This document shows, one piece after another, positions 1 through 6,544 of a DNA stretch of 31,545 nt (position 1 is the stretch's first letter; each line of letters starts with the position of its first letter). The stretch is from a virus: the IMG/VR virus record IMGVR_UViG_3300031952_000093, positions 1 to 31,545 of that record. The stretch is one strand, 5' to 3'. The notes under the pieces were generated by a model that was not told the origin of the DNA, made no database searches, and was given only the letters and a program-made list of their open reading frames with translations. Position numbers and translations under genes: made by a program.

Positions 1-394
1 CTATTGCTGGATCACGCGAATCCCGAACCAAAAAGGCCTTTAGGATCTGATATTTTAAATCAATCGGATAAAATTCCTTTGCCGTCAGGATTTTTTCAAG
101 CAATTCATGAATTCGAGGGATGACCTCAAAATCTTCATTCCCTCCGATGTCCCCAAGTGATATTAAATCCATGTCCCTTCTAAGGCATTTCTTTAACTTG
201 AAAACCGCAATCACGGGATCCATATCAGGATCTTTTGTTTCTTCAAGAATTGCATTTATTTTTTCCCCATCGGAGAGATATTTATCAGAAATTATCTCAT
301 CTACCATGTCCCCATTCTCGGCAAGATCGGCCTCTATTTGCGCGGCCATTTCCCGAATATTAGTTGTTCCTTCTTCTTTTGGTTCTTGTGCCAT
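1..394 (-). CDS. Acidic protein, partial; candidate small terminase by position
   Basis: An open frame runs from an ATG at 394 to the left edge (131 codons seen, C-terminus missing). The start is supported by GGTTGAT three bases upstream of the ATG. The protein is acidic and looks mostly helical, starting MAQEPKEEGTTNIREMAAQI, with no motif I can name. It is the last gene of the minus-strand group and starts 16 bases after the methyltransferase stop. If the window ends are joined, it would gain I-V-S-K and then a TAG at 31538-31536, just upstream of the large terminase. That position is typical of a small terminase subunit. The role is inferred from position only; no helix-turn-helix is evident. 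Confidence 0.7.
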   Translation of the reverse strand, partial: MAQEPKEEGTTNIREMAAQIEADLAENGDMVDEIISDKYLSDGEKINAILEETKDPDMDPVIAVFKLKKCLRRDMDLISLGDIGGNEDFEVIPRIHELLEKILTAKEFYPIDLKYQILKAFLVRDSRDPAI

Positions 395-410
395 TTTATC
401 AACCCAAAAA

Positions 411-1202
411 TCACGGTAACTTGGTAACTTCCGTATCAACCGGGGGGGATATAAAGTTATTCAAGATTTTTTGTTGTGGCTTCTCGCGGGCTTTTATGCC
501 AATATCCCTCCTTTTTTTGATAATAGATTCATATTCTGATTTTATCTCGAATCCATTATATTTTATACCAAGTTGTTCCGCGGCCTGAATTGTGGTTCCG
601 GTTCCTAGGAATGGATCTAAAACTGATTCGGGTTTAAGTTTATTGAACAAGTAAAACCAAAAATCCCACGGCTTATATGCTGGATGGGGATATTGGTCAG
701 TATTGGTAAATTGGTTTTTTGGAATCTTGAGAGTAATCACGTCACGGATAAGTTGGATGTTCTTGATCTTGCCATAGAACAAGATTGGCTCCCAATGCGA
801 ATTAAAGCCTTCGGCATTCGGTTTATGCCAAATCCTGATCTGATAATCGGGCTTGCGATAAATTATCCAATTGGCCAATTCCGCACAACCGGGGGTTAAA
901 ACAATTCCCTGGCATATCCGCGTCAATTCAGGAAACCAAGAATCAACCCACTTGAAAAAATCTTGCCCCCAATCATCATTGAAGGTAATCTTGACATCCT
1001 TCATTTCAAAAGGTTGCTTCTTCTTGCGGTTCAAGGTTCCCTTTCCCTTGCCGCACCGTTTAGAAGATAACCCCGTCTTTTTTTGAATATTATATGGGGG
1101 ATCAGTTATTGCCAATTCAAATTGCCCATCCTGAAATAGTGGTAAATAGTCCCGGCAATCCCCGATGATATATGTATTAAACGGGGGGATGGTTTTTTCC
1201 AT
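411..1202 (-). CDS. DNA methyltransferase, beta-class (DPPY)
   Basis: S-adenosylmethionine-dependent DNA methyltransferase of 263 aa, N4-cytosine or N6-adenine type. The catalytic motif TDPPYN (DPPY at residues 34-37) comes before the SAM-binding motif LDPFLGTGTT (195-204). This order is the permuted arrangement of beta-class enzymes. The stretch between holds the variable target-recognition region. The ATG at 1202 is needed to keep the conserved IIGDCRDYL segment, so the 26-base overlap with the upstream zinc-ribbon gene is real. No restriction endonuclease lies beside it, so it probably protects viral DNA from host restriction or marks it. Target sequence unknown. Confidence 0.92.
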   Translation of the reverse strand: MEKTIPPFNTYIIGDCRDYLPLFQDGQFELAITDPPYNIQKKTGLSSKRCGKGKGTLNRKKKQPFEMKDVKITFNDDWGQDFFKWVDSWFPELTRICQGIVLTPGCAELANWIIYRKPDYQIRIWHKPNAEGFNSHWEPILFYGKIKNIQLIRDVITLKIPKNQFTNTDQYPHPAYKPWDFWFYLFNKLKPESVLDPFLGTGTTIQAAEQLGIKYNGFEIKSEYESIIKKRRDIGIKAREKPQQKILNNFISPPVDTEVTKLP

Positions 1203-1638
1203 ATTCTTTCATCCAACGGGAAACTTCCCCGATCAATGTGAAGCCCGCGCAAGAACCCGCGATAAATACATTCCCACAAGTCTTGCATGTTGCCTTGTTC
1301 TCATCAAAATTGACTTCTATCTTAGCCTTTTTACATTTTGGGCAATATTTAGGCCGTTTATTGCGGCCCTTATATTGTGATCGAACCGAATGAATCAACC
1401 ATTCAATTGCATAAGTTGGAACGGGAGGATCGGGCTTGTAGTCCTTTAATTCTTTCATTAAATTCTTTCCAAAACCATCCCCTAATCCTGGAATCTTTAA
1501 CTTTTCGACATCCTTTTCCTTGGAAACAAGGTAACCTGATTCATGCACCTTATCAAGCTGAACTAGCTGATTGGTATCCAAAGTTTTTTCTGTTTTTTCT
1601 TCGGGCTTATCGGCCACGGGCTTGTTAAATTTGACCAT
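1177..1638 (-). CDS. Zinc-ribbon protein
   Basis: Protein of 153 aa with a lysine- and glutamate-rich N-terminal half and a C-terminal zinc ribbon: CPKCKKAKIEV followed about 20 residues later by CKTCGNVF. The second half resembles the treble-clef or ribbon fold used in nucleic-acid or protein binding. Its ATG shares one base with the stop of the upstream 64-aa gene (TAATG), so the two are translationally coupled, and its 3' end overlaps the methyltransferase start by 26 bases. Function is unknown; a DNA- or RNA-binding accessory role is a guess from the ribbon. Confidence 0.8.
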   Translation of the reverse strand: MVKFNKPVADKPEEKTEKTLDTNQLVQLDKVHESGYLVSKEKDVEKLKIPGLGDGFGKNLMKELKDYKPDPPVPTYAIEWLIHSVRSQYKGRNKRPKYCPKCKKAKIEVNFDENKATCKTCGNVFIAGSCAGFTLIGEVSRWMKEYGKNHPPV

Positions 1639-1832
1639 TAGGCCTCATCCTTGTTCCATGATAATATATCCTTGATCTTATCGAATTTAGGATATTTTTC
1701 GAGAAGCTTCGGATTTGAATCATATACATATTGGAATAATTCATCTAATTCGCGTTTTACGACCGATCCACCAAATTTATATGACCGTGGAACATATATG
1801 CCAATTTGTTTCATTCCTTTTGCGGGGGGCAT
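1638..1832 (-). CDS. Small hypothetical protein (64 aa)
   Basis: First gene of the left minus-strand operon. The ATG at 1832 has GAAGGTT about six bases upstream. The product is a basic 64-aa protein with a short beta-like start (KQIGIYVPRSY) and then a helical, charged remainder. It ends in a TAATG overlap with the next gene. I do not recognise a family. A second Met (residue 7) could serve as start but lacks a clear ribosome site. The N-terminal pattern could belong to a ribbon-helix-helix protein, but this is weak. Confidence 0.7.
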   Translation of the reverse strand: MPPAKGMKQIGIYVPRSYKFGGSVVKRELDELFQYVYDSNPKLLEKYPKFDKIKDILSWNKDEA

Positions 1833-1867
1833 TGTTGAACCTTCTTGTTGGTATTTTACTTTATGTT

Positions 1868-1925
1868 ACTGATATATTAAAATAAAATACCGATAATTTA
1901 AACTTTTATATTGCCCGGTTGGCAA
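1868..1925. promoter_or_regulatory. Divergent promoter region between groups A and B
   Basis: AT-rich stretch between divergent genes. A TATA-like element reads cttttatatt (1903-1912) on the plus strand and AATATAAAAG on the minus strand. A second one, TTAATATATC, lies on the minus strand at 1880-1871. Archaeal transcription usually starts about 25 bp downstream, which gives leaders of about 20-50 nt for the minus operon and about 90 nt for the plus gene at 2024. Assignment rests on sequence pattern and gene orientation only. Confidence 0.5.
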
Positions 1926-1983
1926 ATGAATTTAATAGGATCGAATAAGATGTTTGATCACACATTGTTGTTCATGCTTCATT

Positions 1984-2005
1984 GGCCTGAAAAGGCCTTT
2001 TTTTT
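1984..2005 (+). terminator. Hairpin plus T8 in the leader (attenuator-like)
   Basis: A perfect 5-bp stem GGCCT/AGGCC with a GAAA loop (1984-1997) is followed by eight T. It sits after the plus-strand TATA-like box and only 18 bases before the ATG of the first plus-strand gene. A transcript from the box would stop here as a short RNA of about 70-75 nt, or read through into the operon. The region also holds a 31-codon open frame (1926-2018) starting with ATG. Whether this is an attenuator, a small RNA end or a leader peptide is open. Confidence 0.45.
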
Positions 2006-2023
2006 CCCTTCATGGTGAAAATA

Positions 2024-2221
2024 ATGATAGAGGAACGCGAAGGTTACCCGTGTGTTATCAACAAGACCACGGATGCAATTCTCGTTAAATGTCAAAATCT
2101 AATTCATGCACAATTAACCGAAGATTCCATAAAATTACAAATCGAGCAAAACCAGGCTTCGGTTGCCGTTACTTCCATAATCTCATTAGATTTAACCGGA
2201 ATAACCTTAAATGATTTATAA
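2024..2221 (+). CDS. Small hypothetical protein (65 aa)
   Basis: First gene of the plus-strand group B. I place the start at 2024 rather than the in-frame ATG at 2012, because GGTGA (2014-2018) lies five bases upstream of 2024 and overlaps the earlier ATG. The product begins MIEEREGYPCVINKTTDAIL and is rich in beta-forming and polar residues, with a repetitive feel of short strands (ILVKC, IKLQIEQ, VAVTSIISLDL). No family recognised. It is separated from the next gene by 117 bases holding a promoter, so it is probably its own transcription unit. Confidence 0.7.
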   Translation: MIEEREGYPCVINKTTDAILVKCQNLIHAQLTEDSIKLQIEQNQASVAVTSIISLDLTGITLNDL

Positions 2222-2267
2222 TAATTAACTCTTTTTATTATATTGTTTCAGAAATTTTGAACCCCGA

Positions 2268-2334
2268 TAGTTTTATATATCTAAAGACTATTATTTCTAT
2301 TATCCCCAATATTTCAAATATTTTCAAGGTGGAT
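2268..2334 (+). promoter_or_regulatory. Promoter and ribosome site for the group B operon
   Basis: A strong TATA-like box, ttttatatat (2271-2280), stands about 60 bp before the ATG at 2339, placing the likely transcription start near 2303. AGGTGGAT (2327-2334) four bases before the ATG is a near-perfect match to the archaeal anti-Shine-Dalgarno. The upstream 2222-2267 stretch is AT-rich with no gene. Confidence 0.6.
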
Positions 2335-2338
2335 AATA

Positions 2339-2476
2339 ATGAAAAAACAATTTAGCGCGTCCATAGATGAGGCCATTCTTGCCGAATTTACACGGATCAC
2401 GGATGAGAATCATCAAAACCGTTCGGCAATCGCGGAGGATCTCATCAAGGATTGGAACATAAAAAATCGAAAGTGA
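2339..2476 (+). CDS. Ribbon-helix-helix protein (45 aa)
   Basis: A 45-aa protein with the shape of a minimal CopG/Arc-type ribbon-helix-helix DNA-binding protein. A short beta strand (KKQFSASID) is followed by helix one (EAILAEFTRITDE) and, after a turn with NRSAIAEDLI, helix two (AEDLIKDW). These proteins dimerise and bind DNA through the paired strand. The gene follows a clear promoter and ribosome site, and its 3' end lies five bases before the ATG of the next gene. It probably regulates this operon or the late genes. Too short for common gene-length cut-offs. Confidence 0.8.
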   Translation: MKKQFSASIDEAILAEFTRITDENHQNRSAIAEDLIKDWNIKNRK

Positions 2477-2481
2477 TCAGG

Positions 2482-2904
2482 ATGCATCAAGCCATGTCAA
2501 AAGAAATTCGGGCATTTTACCAGAATGTAATTGGTGAAATGAACCGCGTTTGTGATCTTCTAATGCTCGATGAACCTGAATCTTACAAGGCTTTCATGAA
2601 GCTTTCAAAAGAAAAGAACCCTTATTTCGATACGGCTCTTTCTTGCATTGCCCTAGCAAAGGTGCACATGGAATTATTAGAAGCCAAGATGCCCGAACAT
2701 GTTAAAGAACAATTCCATGAATCGATCCTTGACCACATGACCAACCCGGCATGGTTCCTTCATGAGGCATCCGATGAACCTATTGCATTGGTTAGTTCTC
2801 CCGACGGCCTTAAGGCAATCAATGCGGATCAATTAACGAAATTAACGCAAGAAGTCATCGAAAAGGCAAAAAATAAATCAAAAAGCAAATTCGAGGACAT
2901 CTAA
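2482..2904 (+). CDS. Hypothetical helical protein (140 aa)
   Basis: Start placed at the ATG at 2482 because GTGATC lies just upstream, the same arrangement as the ATG at 3238. The frame stays open to a TTG at 2452 inside the previous gene. The product is mostly helical and acidic in the middle, with a Lys-rich tail (EKAKNKSKSKFEDI). I recognise no domain. It sits between an RHH protein and the SSB-like gene in one tightly packed operon, so an early DNA-related role is possible but not shown. Confidence 0.75.
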   Translation: MHQAMSKEIRAFYQNVIGEMNRVCDLLMLDEPESYKAFMKLSKEKNPYFDTALSCIALAKVHMELLEAKMPEHVKEQFHESILDHMTNPAWFLHEASDEPIALVSSPDGLKAINADQLTKLTQEVIEKAKNKSKSKFEDI

Positions 2905-2905
2905 A

Positions 2906-3232
2906 ATGTCAGTAACCCCACCTCGTTTAACGGCATCCTTGTCCCGCAAGATTGCAACGGCACAATATGAATCGGTGGATTTTTTTACGAGCTTTTCTCT
3001 CGATCTTCTATCAAATGAGCATCCCGTTCAAAGGTTGGCTTGGATGACGGCCATTCTTGAAAGCTTCATGCACGTTAAGGAGCGCGAGATTCTAGACGCG
3101 GTTAATAAGAAAAATCTACCAACCTTGTTTGAACTAATACAAAAGGTTCGGGAAAGTAGAATACAGCAATCCTCTCAAGTCAATAAGATTGACTTCAAGA
3201 AACTTCCAGGTAGTGATCCCAATTTAAGGTGA
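2906..3232 (+). CDS. Hypothetical protein (108 aa)
   Basis: Begins one base after the preceding stop and ends just before the SSB-like gene. The 108-aa product looks helical with an aromatic-rich centre (SVDFFTSFSLDLL and RLAWMTAILESFMHV) and a basic C-terminus (NKIDFKKLPGSDPNLR). No family recognised. GAGG about ten bases upstream is a weak ribosome site, so coupling to the upstream gene is likely. Its stop codon TGA (3230-3232) lies within the GGTGATC ribosome site of the next gene, a sign of coupled translation. Confidence 0.75.
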   Translation: MSVTPPRLTASLSRKIATAQYESVDFFTSFSLDLLSNEHPVQRLAWMTAILESFMHVKEREILDAVNKKNLPTLFELIQKVRESRIQQSSQVNKIDFKKLPGSDPNLR

Positions 3233-3237
3233 TCAGC

Positions 3238-4206
3238 ATGAGTCAAAAAACACAATTGCCCCCGGCAAACAATATCTATGAATGCCTTACGAAGGCGCCC
3301 AATTCCCCCGTGCCTAGCCTGAAAGCCATAGTTGTGAAGGTTCAGGAACCAAAGGCTTTCACGGGCAAGGATGGGAAGCCAGGAACCCGCGTTGCATTGA
3401 GAATTCGGGACCCGACGGGAGAAATTTCTTTTACCATGTTTAATCCCCCAAAGGTTCCCGAAGTCAATGATATTCTGGATATAACTTCGGGTTATATCAA
3501 GCCCCCGTATCAACCTGGAGGGGCTAATGAGCTAGGCCTTTCCCAATGGAATAGTTCGGTTGTTACTATGGGCAAGGGTCAAGCTCCCCAGGCCGTCCAA
3601 GCTCCCCAACCTCAAGGCCAGGATCCCGCGGCACAATTCTTCGGATTGCAACAAAAACCAAATCCGCAACCGGCCGCGGCCCCGGTTACCCAATGGGTTC
3701 AACCCGTGCATCCCGTTACACAACAAAGCCCCGCAATGCCGAATTGGGCAACCGGATCACAAGGCTTCTTGCCCCCGGTTCAAGCCCCGGTTCAGGCACC
3801 AACCCCGCAACCGGCCCCGGTTCAACAAGCACCAACGGCACCTATTCCAAGTGAGGAATATCCCGATGGGGATTCCTTGTACAAACCGGATGTCGCTTCG
3901 GCCATTCTTGCACTTTCGGAAAATCTTGTAATGTTAAGTTGCAAGATCGAAGAAGGAATCAAAGAAACCAATCAAAATCTCTCGGCAATCTATCAAGAAC
4001 TGATGACGGGAGGGGTTGATTTGGATTCAAAATTCGATGAGATATATAAAAGATTGGTCAAAAACGGGATAAAACCGGAAATTATCTTCGCGGCCCTGGC
4101 GAAGGCTTGCGCGGAAACCAACGGCCTAGTGGATCATAAAACGGCAATAGGGGTTTTCGCAACCGAAAAAGGAATAGACATAAATGATATAATCGGAGAA
4201 AAGTAA
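3238..4206 (+). CDS. SSB-like OB-fold protein with Pro/Gln linker
   Basis: A 322-aa protein in three parts. Residues 12-112 look like a single OB fold of the RPA/SOSS-B type: strand-rich, with KAIVVKVQEPKAF, GTRVALRIRDPTGEISFTMF and VNDILDITSGYIKPP. Residues about 113-215 are a disordered Pro/Gln/Ala-rich linker with repeats such as QAPVQAP. Residues 216-322 are helical. Such proteins bind single-stranded DNA during replication and repair. The start at 3238 has GGTGATC three bases upstream; a GTG at 3229 is the ribosome site itself. In bacterial SSBs the tail recruits partners; here the structured C-terminal part may do so (inference). Confidence 0.8.
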   Translation: MSQKTQLPPANNIYECLTKAPNSPVPSLKAIVVKVQEPKAFTGKDGKPGTRVALRIRDPTGEISFTMFNPPKVPEVNDILDITSGYIKPPYQPGGANELGLSQWNSSVVTMGKGQAPQAVQAPQPQGQDPAAQFFGLQQKPNPQPAAAPVTQWVQPVHPVTQQSPAMPNWATGSQGFLPPVQAPVQAPTPQPAPVQQAPTAPIPSEEYPDGDSLYKPDVASAILALSENLVMLSCKIEEGIKETNQNLSAIYQELMTGGVDLDSKFDEIYKRLVKNGIKPEIIFAALAKACAETNGLVDHKTAIGVFATEKGIDINDIIGEK

Positions 4207-4231
4207 TTCTTTTTTTTTAATGGTGAAGCAC
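4207..4231 (+). promoter_or_regulatory. T-tract followed by ribosome site overlapping a decoy ATG
   Basis: After the stop at 4206 comes a pyrimidine run ending in T9 (4210-4218), which could terminate archaeal transcription in part. It is followed by ATGGTGA, where GGTGA (4222-4226) is the ribosome site for the ATG at 4232. The same layout, T-run then ATGGTGA then ATG, precedes the gene at 2024. Confidence 0.4.
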
Positions 4232-5290
4232 ATGGACTTAGAAAGAGCAATTATCAAAACGTTTTGGCTAAAAAGCCTCGAGGGACATCGAAAGTTGCAA
4301 GATAATGAAACGCGGTTTTCACATTCCCCCGAATGTTCATATTACCTTTATTATGAGAAGATTTATCCCGAAGATGAACCGGATCCTGATTCCCCGATCT
4401 TCGTTAAGGACGCGGGCGGGGTTATAACGGTGAAAAATTCCAAGGCCGTGATTGGCACCTGGATTCATGATGGAATCGAGCATTATTTGAAAACTATTGC
4501 CCGTTGTGAAGATAAAACAAAATTCATGAATGATAAAATCTTCATGTCGGGATCAATCGACATCCACTATTATGACTCTATGGATAAGATCGGGGATATT
4601 AAAACGACCTCGACTTATGTGTTTCCCGTGGTAGTTGGGCAACGGGCACCAATTTCGGATACATATTCCGAAGCAAAACGGGAAATCTCGATAATTCAGG
4701 CCAATCATTATGCCCATGTCGAAAAATGTCCCGTTTTTTGCATCATTTGGGTGGATCGGAATGATGGGCCTTTCAAGATCGAAGAATTTGTTACCGATGA
4801 GAAGTTGTTTAATGAAGTAATCAAAAAATGCGAGGATGTCTTGGAATGTGTCAAGATTTACAAGGAATCCAAGCAAATTCAACTTCCACGATATTCGGGA
4901 ATTTCATTATGCGATCTTGGCAAGAAAAAGGAATGTTATTGCCGTCATAAAATCGGGGGAACCACGGATCAAGATTTTCCAGATATATCTCCCGCGCGTT
5001 GTCCCGGCCGTGATTCGATCAGGATGAGATTGAAGCTCGAGGCAACACATTCAACCCTCCCACAATTTGCAACAAAAGCCAATCTTGTTCCTCAATTACC
5101 CCGGTTTGAAACTATGGTGGATGAATATACCGAGGAACGCGAAGAAATCTGGTATTGCAAAATTTGTAACAAGCCCCTGGAAAAGGTTACTGACTTCAAG
5201 GCGGGAATGTACACGGCGCAACATTTATGGTTCGATCACAAGATCCGGGATTTTAGAACCGAAGGATTGCCAGGAAAGCCATTTGTGTGA
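4232..5290 (+). CDS. Cas4/RecB-like PD-(D/E)XK nuclease with C-terminal zinc finger
   Basis: A 352-aa nuclease. Residues 1-270 show the RecB/Cas4 pattern: GTWIHDGIEHYL with His79, GSIDIHYY with Asp110, GDIKTT with Asp122 and Lys124, and QANHY with Gln156 and Tyr160. Cys35 (SPECSYY) plus Cys227, Cys235 and Cys237 (SLCDLGKKKECYCRH) match the four-Cys iron-sulfur cluster of Cas4 and AddB. Residues 309-336 add a finger, CKIC then HLWFDH (C-x2-C, H-x4-H), absent from usual Cas4. Such enzymes resect or process DNA ends. The start at 4232 follows from GGTGA five bases upstream. No cas1 or cas2 is present, so the role is viral recombination, replication or defence evasion. Confidence 0.88.
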   Translation: MDLERAIIKTFWLKSLEGHRKLQDNETRFSHSPECSYYLYYEKIYPEDEPDPDSPIFVKDAGGVITVKNSKAVIGTWIHDGIEHYLKTIARCEDKTKFMNDKIFMSGSIDIHYYDSMDKIGDIKTTSTYVFPVVVGQRAPISDTYSEAKREISIIQANHYAHVEKCPVFCIIWVDRNDGPFKIEEFVTDEKLFNEVIKKCEDVLECVKIYKESKQIQLPRYSGISLCDLGKKKECYCRHKIGGTTDQDFPDISPARCPGRDSIRMRLKLEATHSTLPQFATKANLVPQLPRFETMVDEYTEEREEIWYCKICNKPLEKVTDFKAGMYTAQHLWFDHKIRDFRTEGLPGKPFV

Positions 5291-5310
5291 AATTAGGAGC
5301 ATGAACAACA

Positions 5311-5571
5311 ATGAAAATAATAACCGTTAACTTATCAGAACCGCAAGTTAAAGCCTTGCAAGTTCTCCAGGACCTCGGCATGTATCCATCCCGTTCGGAG
5401 GCCATTCGGGTTGCGATTCGTGATTTTCTAATAGAGGAATTAGAATTCGGGAAACCAATTGAAGAAGTTGGCAAAAACAAAAAGAATCCTGAAATAAAAT
5501 CAGAACTTGGAAAAATCTTGAAAAAATTGAATGAAGAACCCGAGGTGGAGATATGCAAGTTGCGACCTTGA
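5311..5571 (+). CDS. Ribbon-helix-helix regulator, first of a tandem pair
   Basis: An 86-aa CopG-family protein. The strand KIITVNLSEPQ is followed by helix one (VKALQVLQDLG) and helix two, with the conserved SRSEAIRVAIRDFLIEEL. The C-terminal third is Lys/Glu-rich and probably flexible or used for partner contacts. It starts 11 bases after GGAG, and its end overlaps the next gene by 19 bases. It is clearly paralogous to that neighbour: both share the phrase G-M-(Y/F)-x-(S/N)-RSEAIR and the FL...EL helix end. A heterodimer is possible. Confidence 0.88.
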   Translation: MKIITVNLSEPQVKALQVLQDLGMYPSRSEAIRVAIRDFLIEELEFGKPIEEVGKNKKNPEIKSELGKILKKLNEEPEVEICKLRP

Positions 5572-5798
5572 ATATTCCATCTATTTATTTGGATACAATT
5601 GCCAAATTAGTTTCAATTGGCATGTTCCAAAACCGTTCGGAGGCTATTCGGCACATGGTACGGGGTTTTCTGAAAAGAGAACTGAACATGGTCGAAGCAT
5701 TGATTGATCTCGAGGGTATTGAAGTTAAACCCGCGGAAATAAGGAAAAAATCGGGACCAATCGACATGAGAACAATAAAGGGGGGTTGGAACAAGTGA
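5553..5798 (+). CDS. Ribbon-helix-helix regulator, second of a tandem pair
   Basis: An 81-aa CopG-family protein: strand QVATLNIPSIY, helix one LDTIAKLVSIG, then NRSEAIRHMVRGFLKREL. GAGGTG five bases upstream of the ATG (5553) supports the start even though it lies inside the previous gene. The tail is basic (KPAEIRKKSGPIDMRTIKGG). Its stop forms a GTGA overlap with the GTG start of the nuclease downstream. Tandem RHH genes probably arose by duplication and may bind operators together, for example at the promoters of groups A, B or E. Confidence 0.87.
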   Translation: MQVATLNIPSIYLDTIAKLVSIGMFQNRSEAIRHMVRGFLKRELNMVEALIDLEGIEVKPAEIRKKSGPIDMRTIKGGWNK

Positions 5799-6544
5799 TA
5801 AGAGAAGAAGATGGAAACTTCATTGATTTTCGGGAATCCCAGGACATGCTTTCTATCGCGTCACAACGAAACTTCAATGTTAAACGCTTAACATTTGAAG
5901 ATCATGCATCAGATCCATTCAAGGTTGCCCGATGGGTTCAGATAACCCGCGGGGATCGAGAATGTGGAGATATTGCGAATTACAAGGCCGTCGGGGAGAT
6001 TAAAACCATTCAGGATGCAATGGGTTGGGAGCATTTTATATGGCAATGCCATAAGATGCTTTGGACGGGTAAATATGTTGCCGTTTTCATCCGTGATTAT
6101 GTTTATGGCCGTTTTCAAATGATAAAAACCCGCGTCATGACTGATGAAAGCATTTCAGCAACCGAGCATCGAATCCAGGTCAAATGCGCGAAGCTTCGGA
6201 TCCCCGTTTTCTATTGTGCAACAATGGATGATCTTTTCAATCGAATGGAATATTGGCTAGAGAAATGCAATGAGGCCCCGAAGCCTATCAATACCTACAA
6301 TGACCATAAATCGAAATTTGAAACCCCGGTGGTCATGTTATGTGGAATCGCGGGAATTGGAGAGGTTCATGCGCGCATGTTCCTTTCCATTTCTAAAACA
6401 ATAGGCCGTTTAGCCTTGGATTGCGAAGAAATGGACCTCAAGGGTTTTACCGCGCATTATAGCAAGATTAAAGGCCTTAAAAGCGCGTATTGCGAAAAGG
6501 CTTGGAGAGCATTCCACCAACCCGTTTTAGAGGATGAATCATGA
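5795..6544 (+). CDS. XPF/ERCC4-like nuclease with helix-hairpin-helix
   Basis: A 249-aa protein resembling the nuclease half of archaeal XPF or Hef. GDIANYKAVGEIKTIQDAM (residues 58-76) matches the GD...ERKxxxD catalytic pattern, with Asp59, Glu68, Lys70 and Asp74; the usual ERK is EIK here. Residues about 178-240 (MLCGIAGIGEVHARMF, FSIxxxxG-like KIKGLKSAYCEKAW) look like the tandem helix-hairpin-helix that binds branched DNA. I chose GTG at 5795 (GTGA overlap with the upstream stop, AGGGGGG nine bases before) over TTG at 5786. These enzymes cut flaps and forks, fitting the neighbouring Cas4-like nuclease and SSB. Confidence 0.82.
   Translation: MIREEDGNFIDFRESQDMLSIASQRNFNVKRLTFEDHASDPFKVARWVQITRGDRECGDIANYKAVGEIKTIQDAMGWEHFIWQCHKMLWTGKYVAVFIRDYVYGRFQMIKTRVMTDESISATEHRIQVKCAKLRIPVFYCATMDDLFNRMEYWLEKCNEAPKPINTYNDHKSKFETPVVMLCGIAGIGEVHARMFLSISKTIGRLALDCEEMDLKGFTAHYSKIKGLKSAYCEKAWRAFHQPVLEDES

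Noticed and set aside
1106-1288. Minus-strand frame MQDLWECIYRGF...
   Set aside because: Lies wholly within the zinc-ribbon and methyltransferase genes in another frame, with no motif or ribosome site.
3560-3931. Plus-strand frame of 123 aa inside the SSB-like gene
   Set aside because: Shadow of the Pro/Gln-rich linker; Arg/Pro-rich composition is the frame-shifted image of that repeat.
4232-5290. Cas4 as part of a CRISPR-Cas adaptation module
   Set aside because: No cas1, cas2, effector genes or repeat-spacer array in the window.
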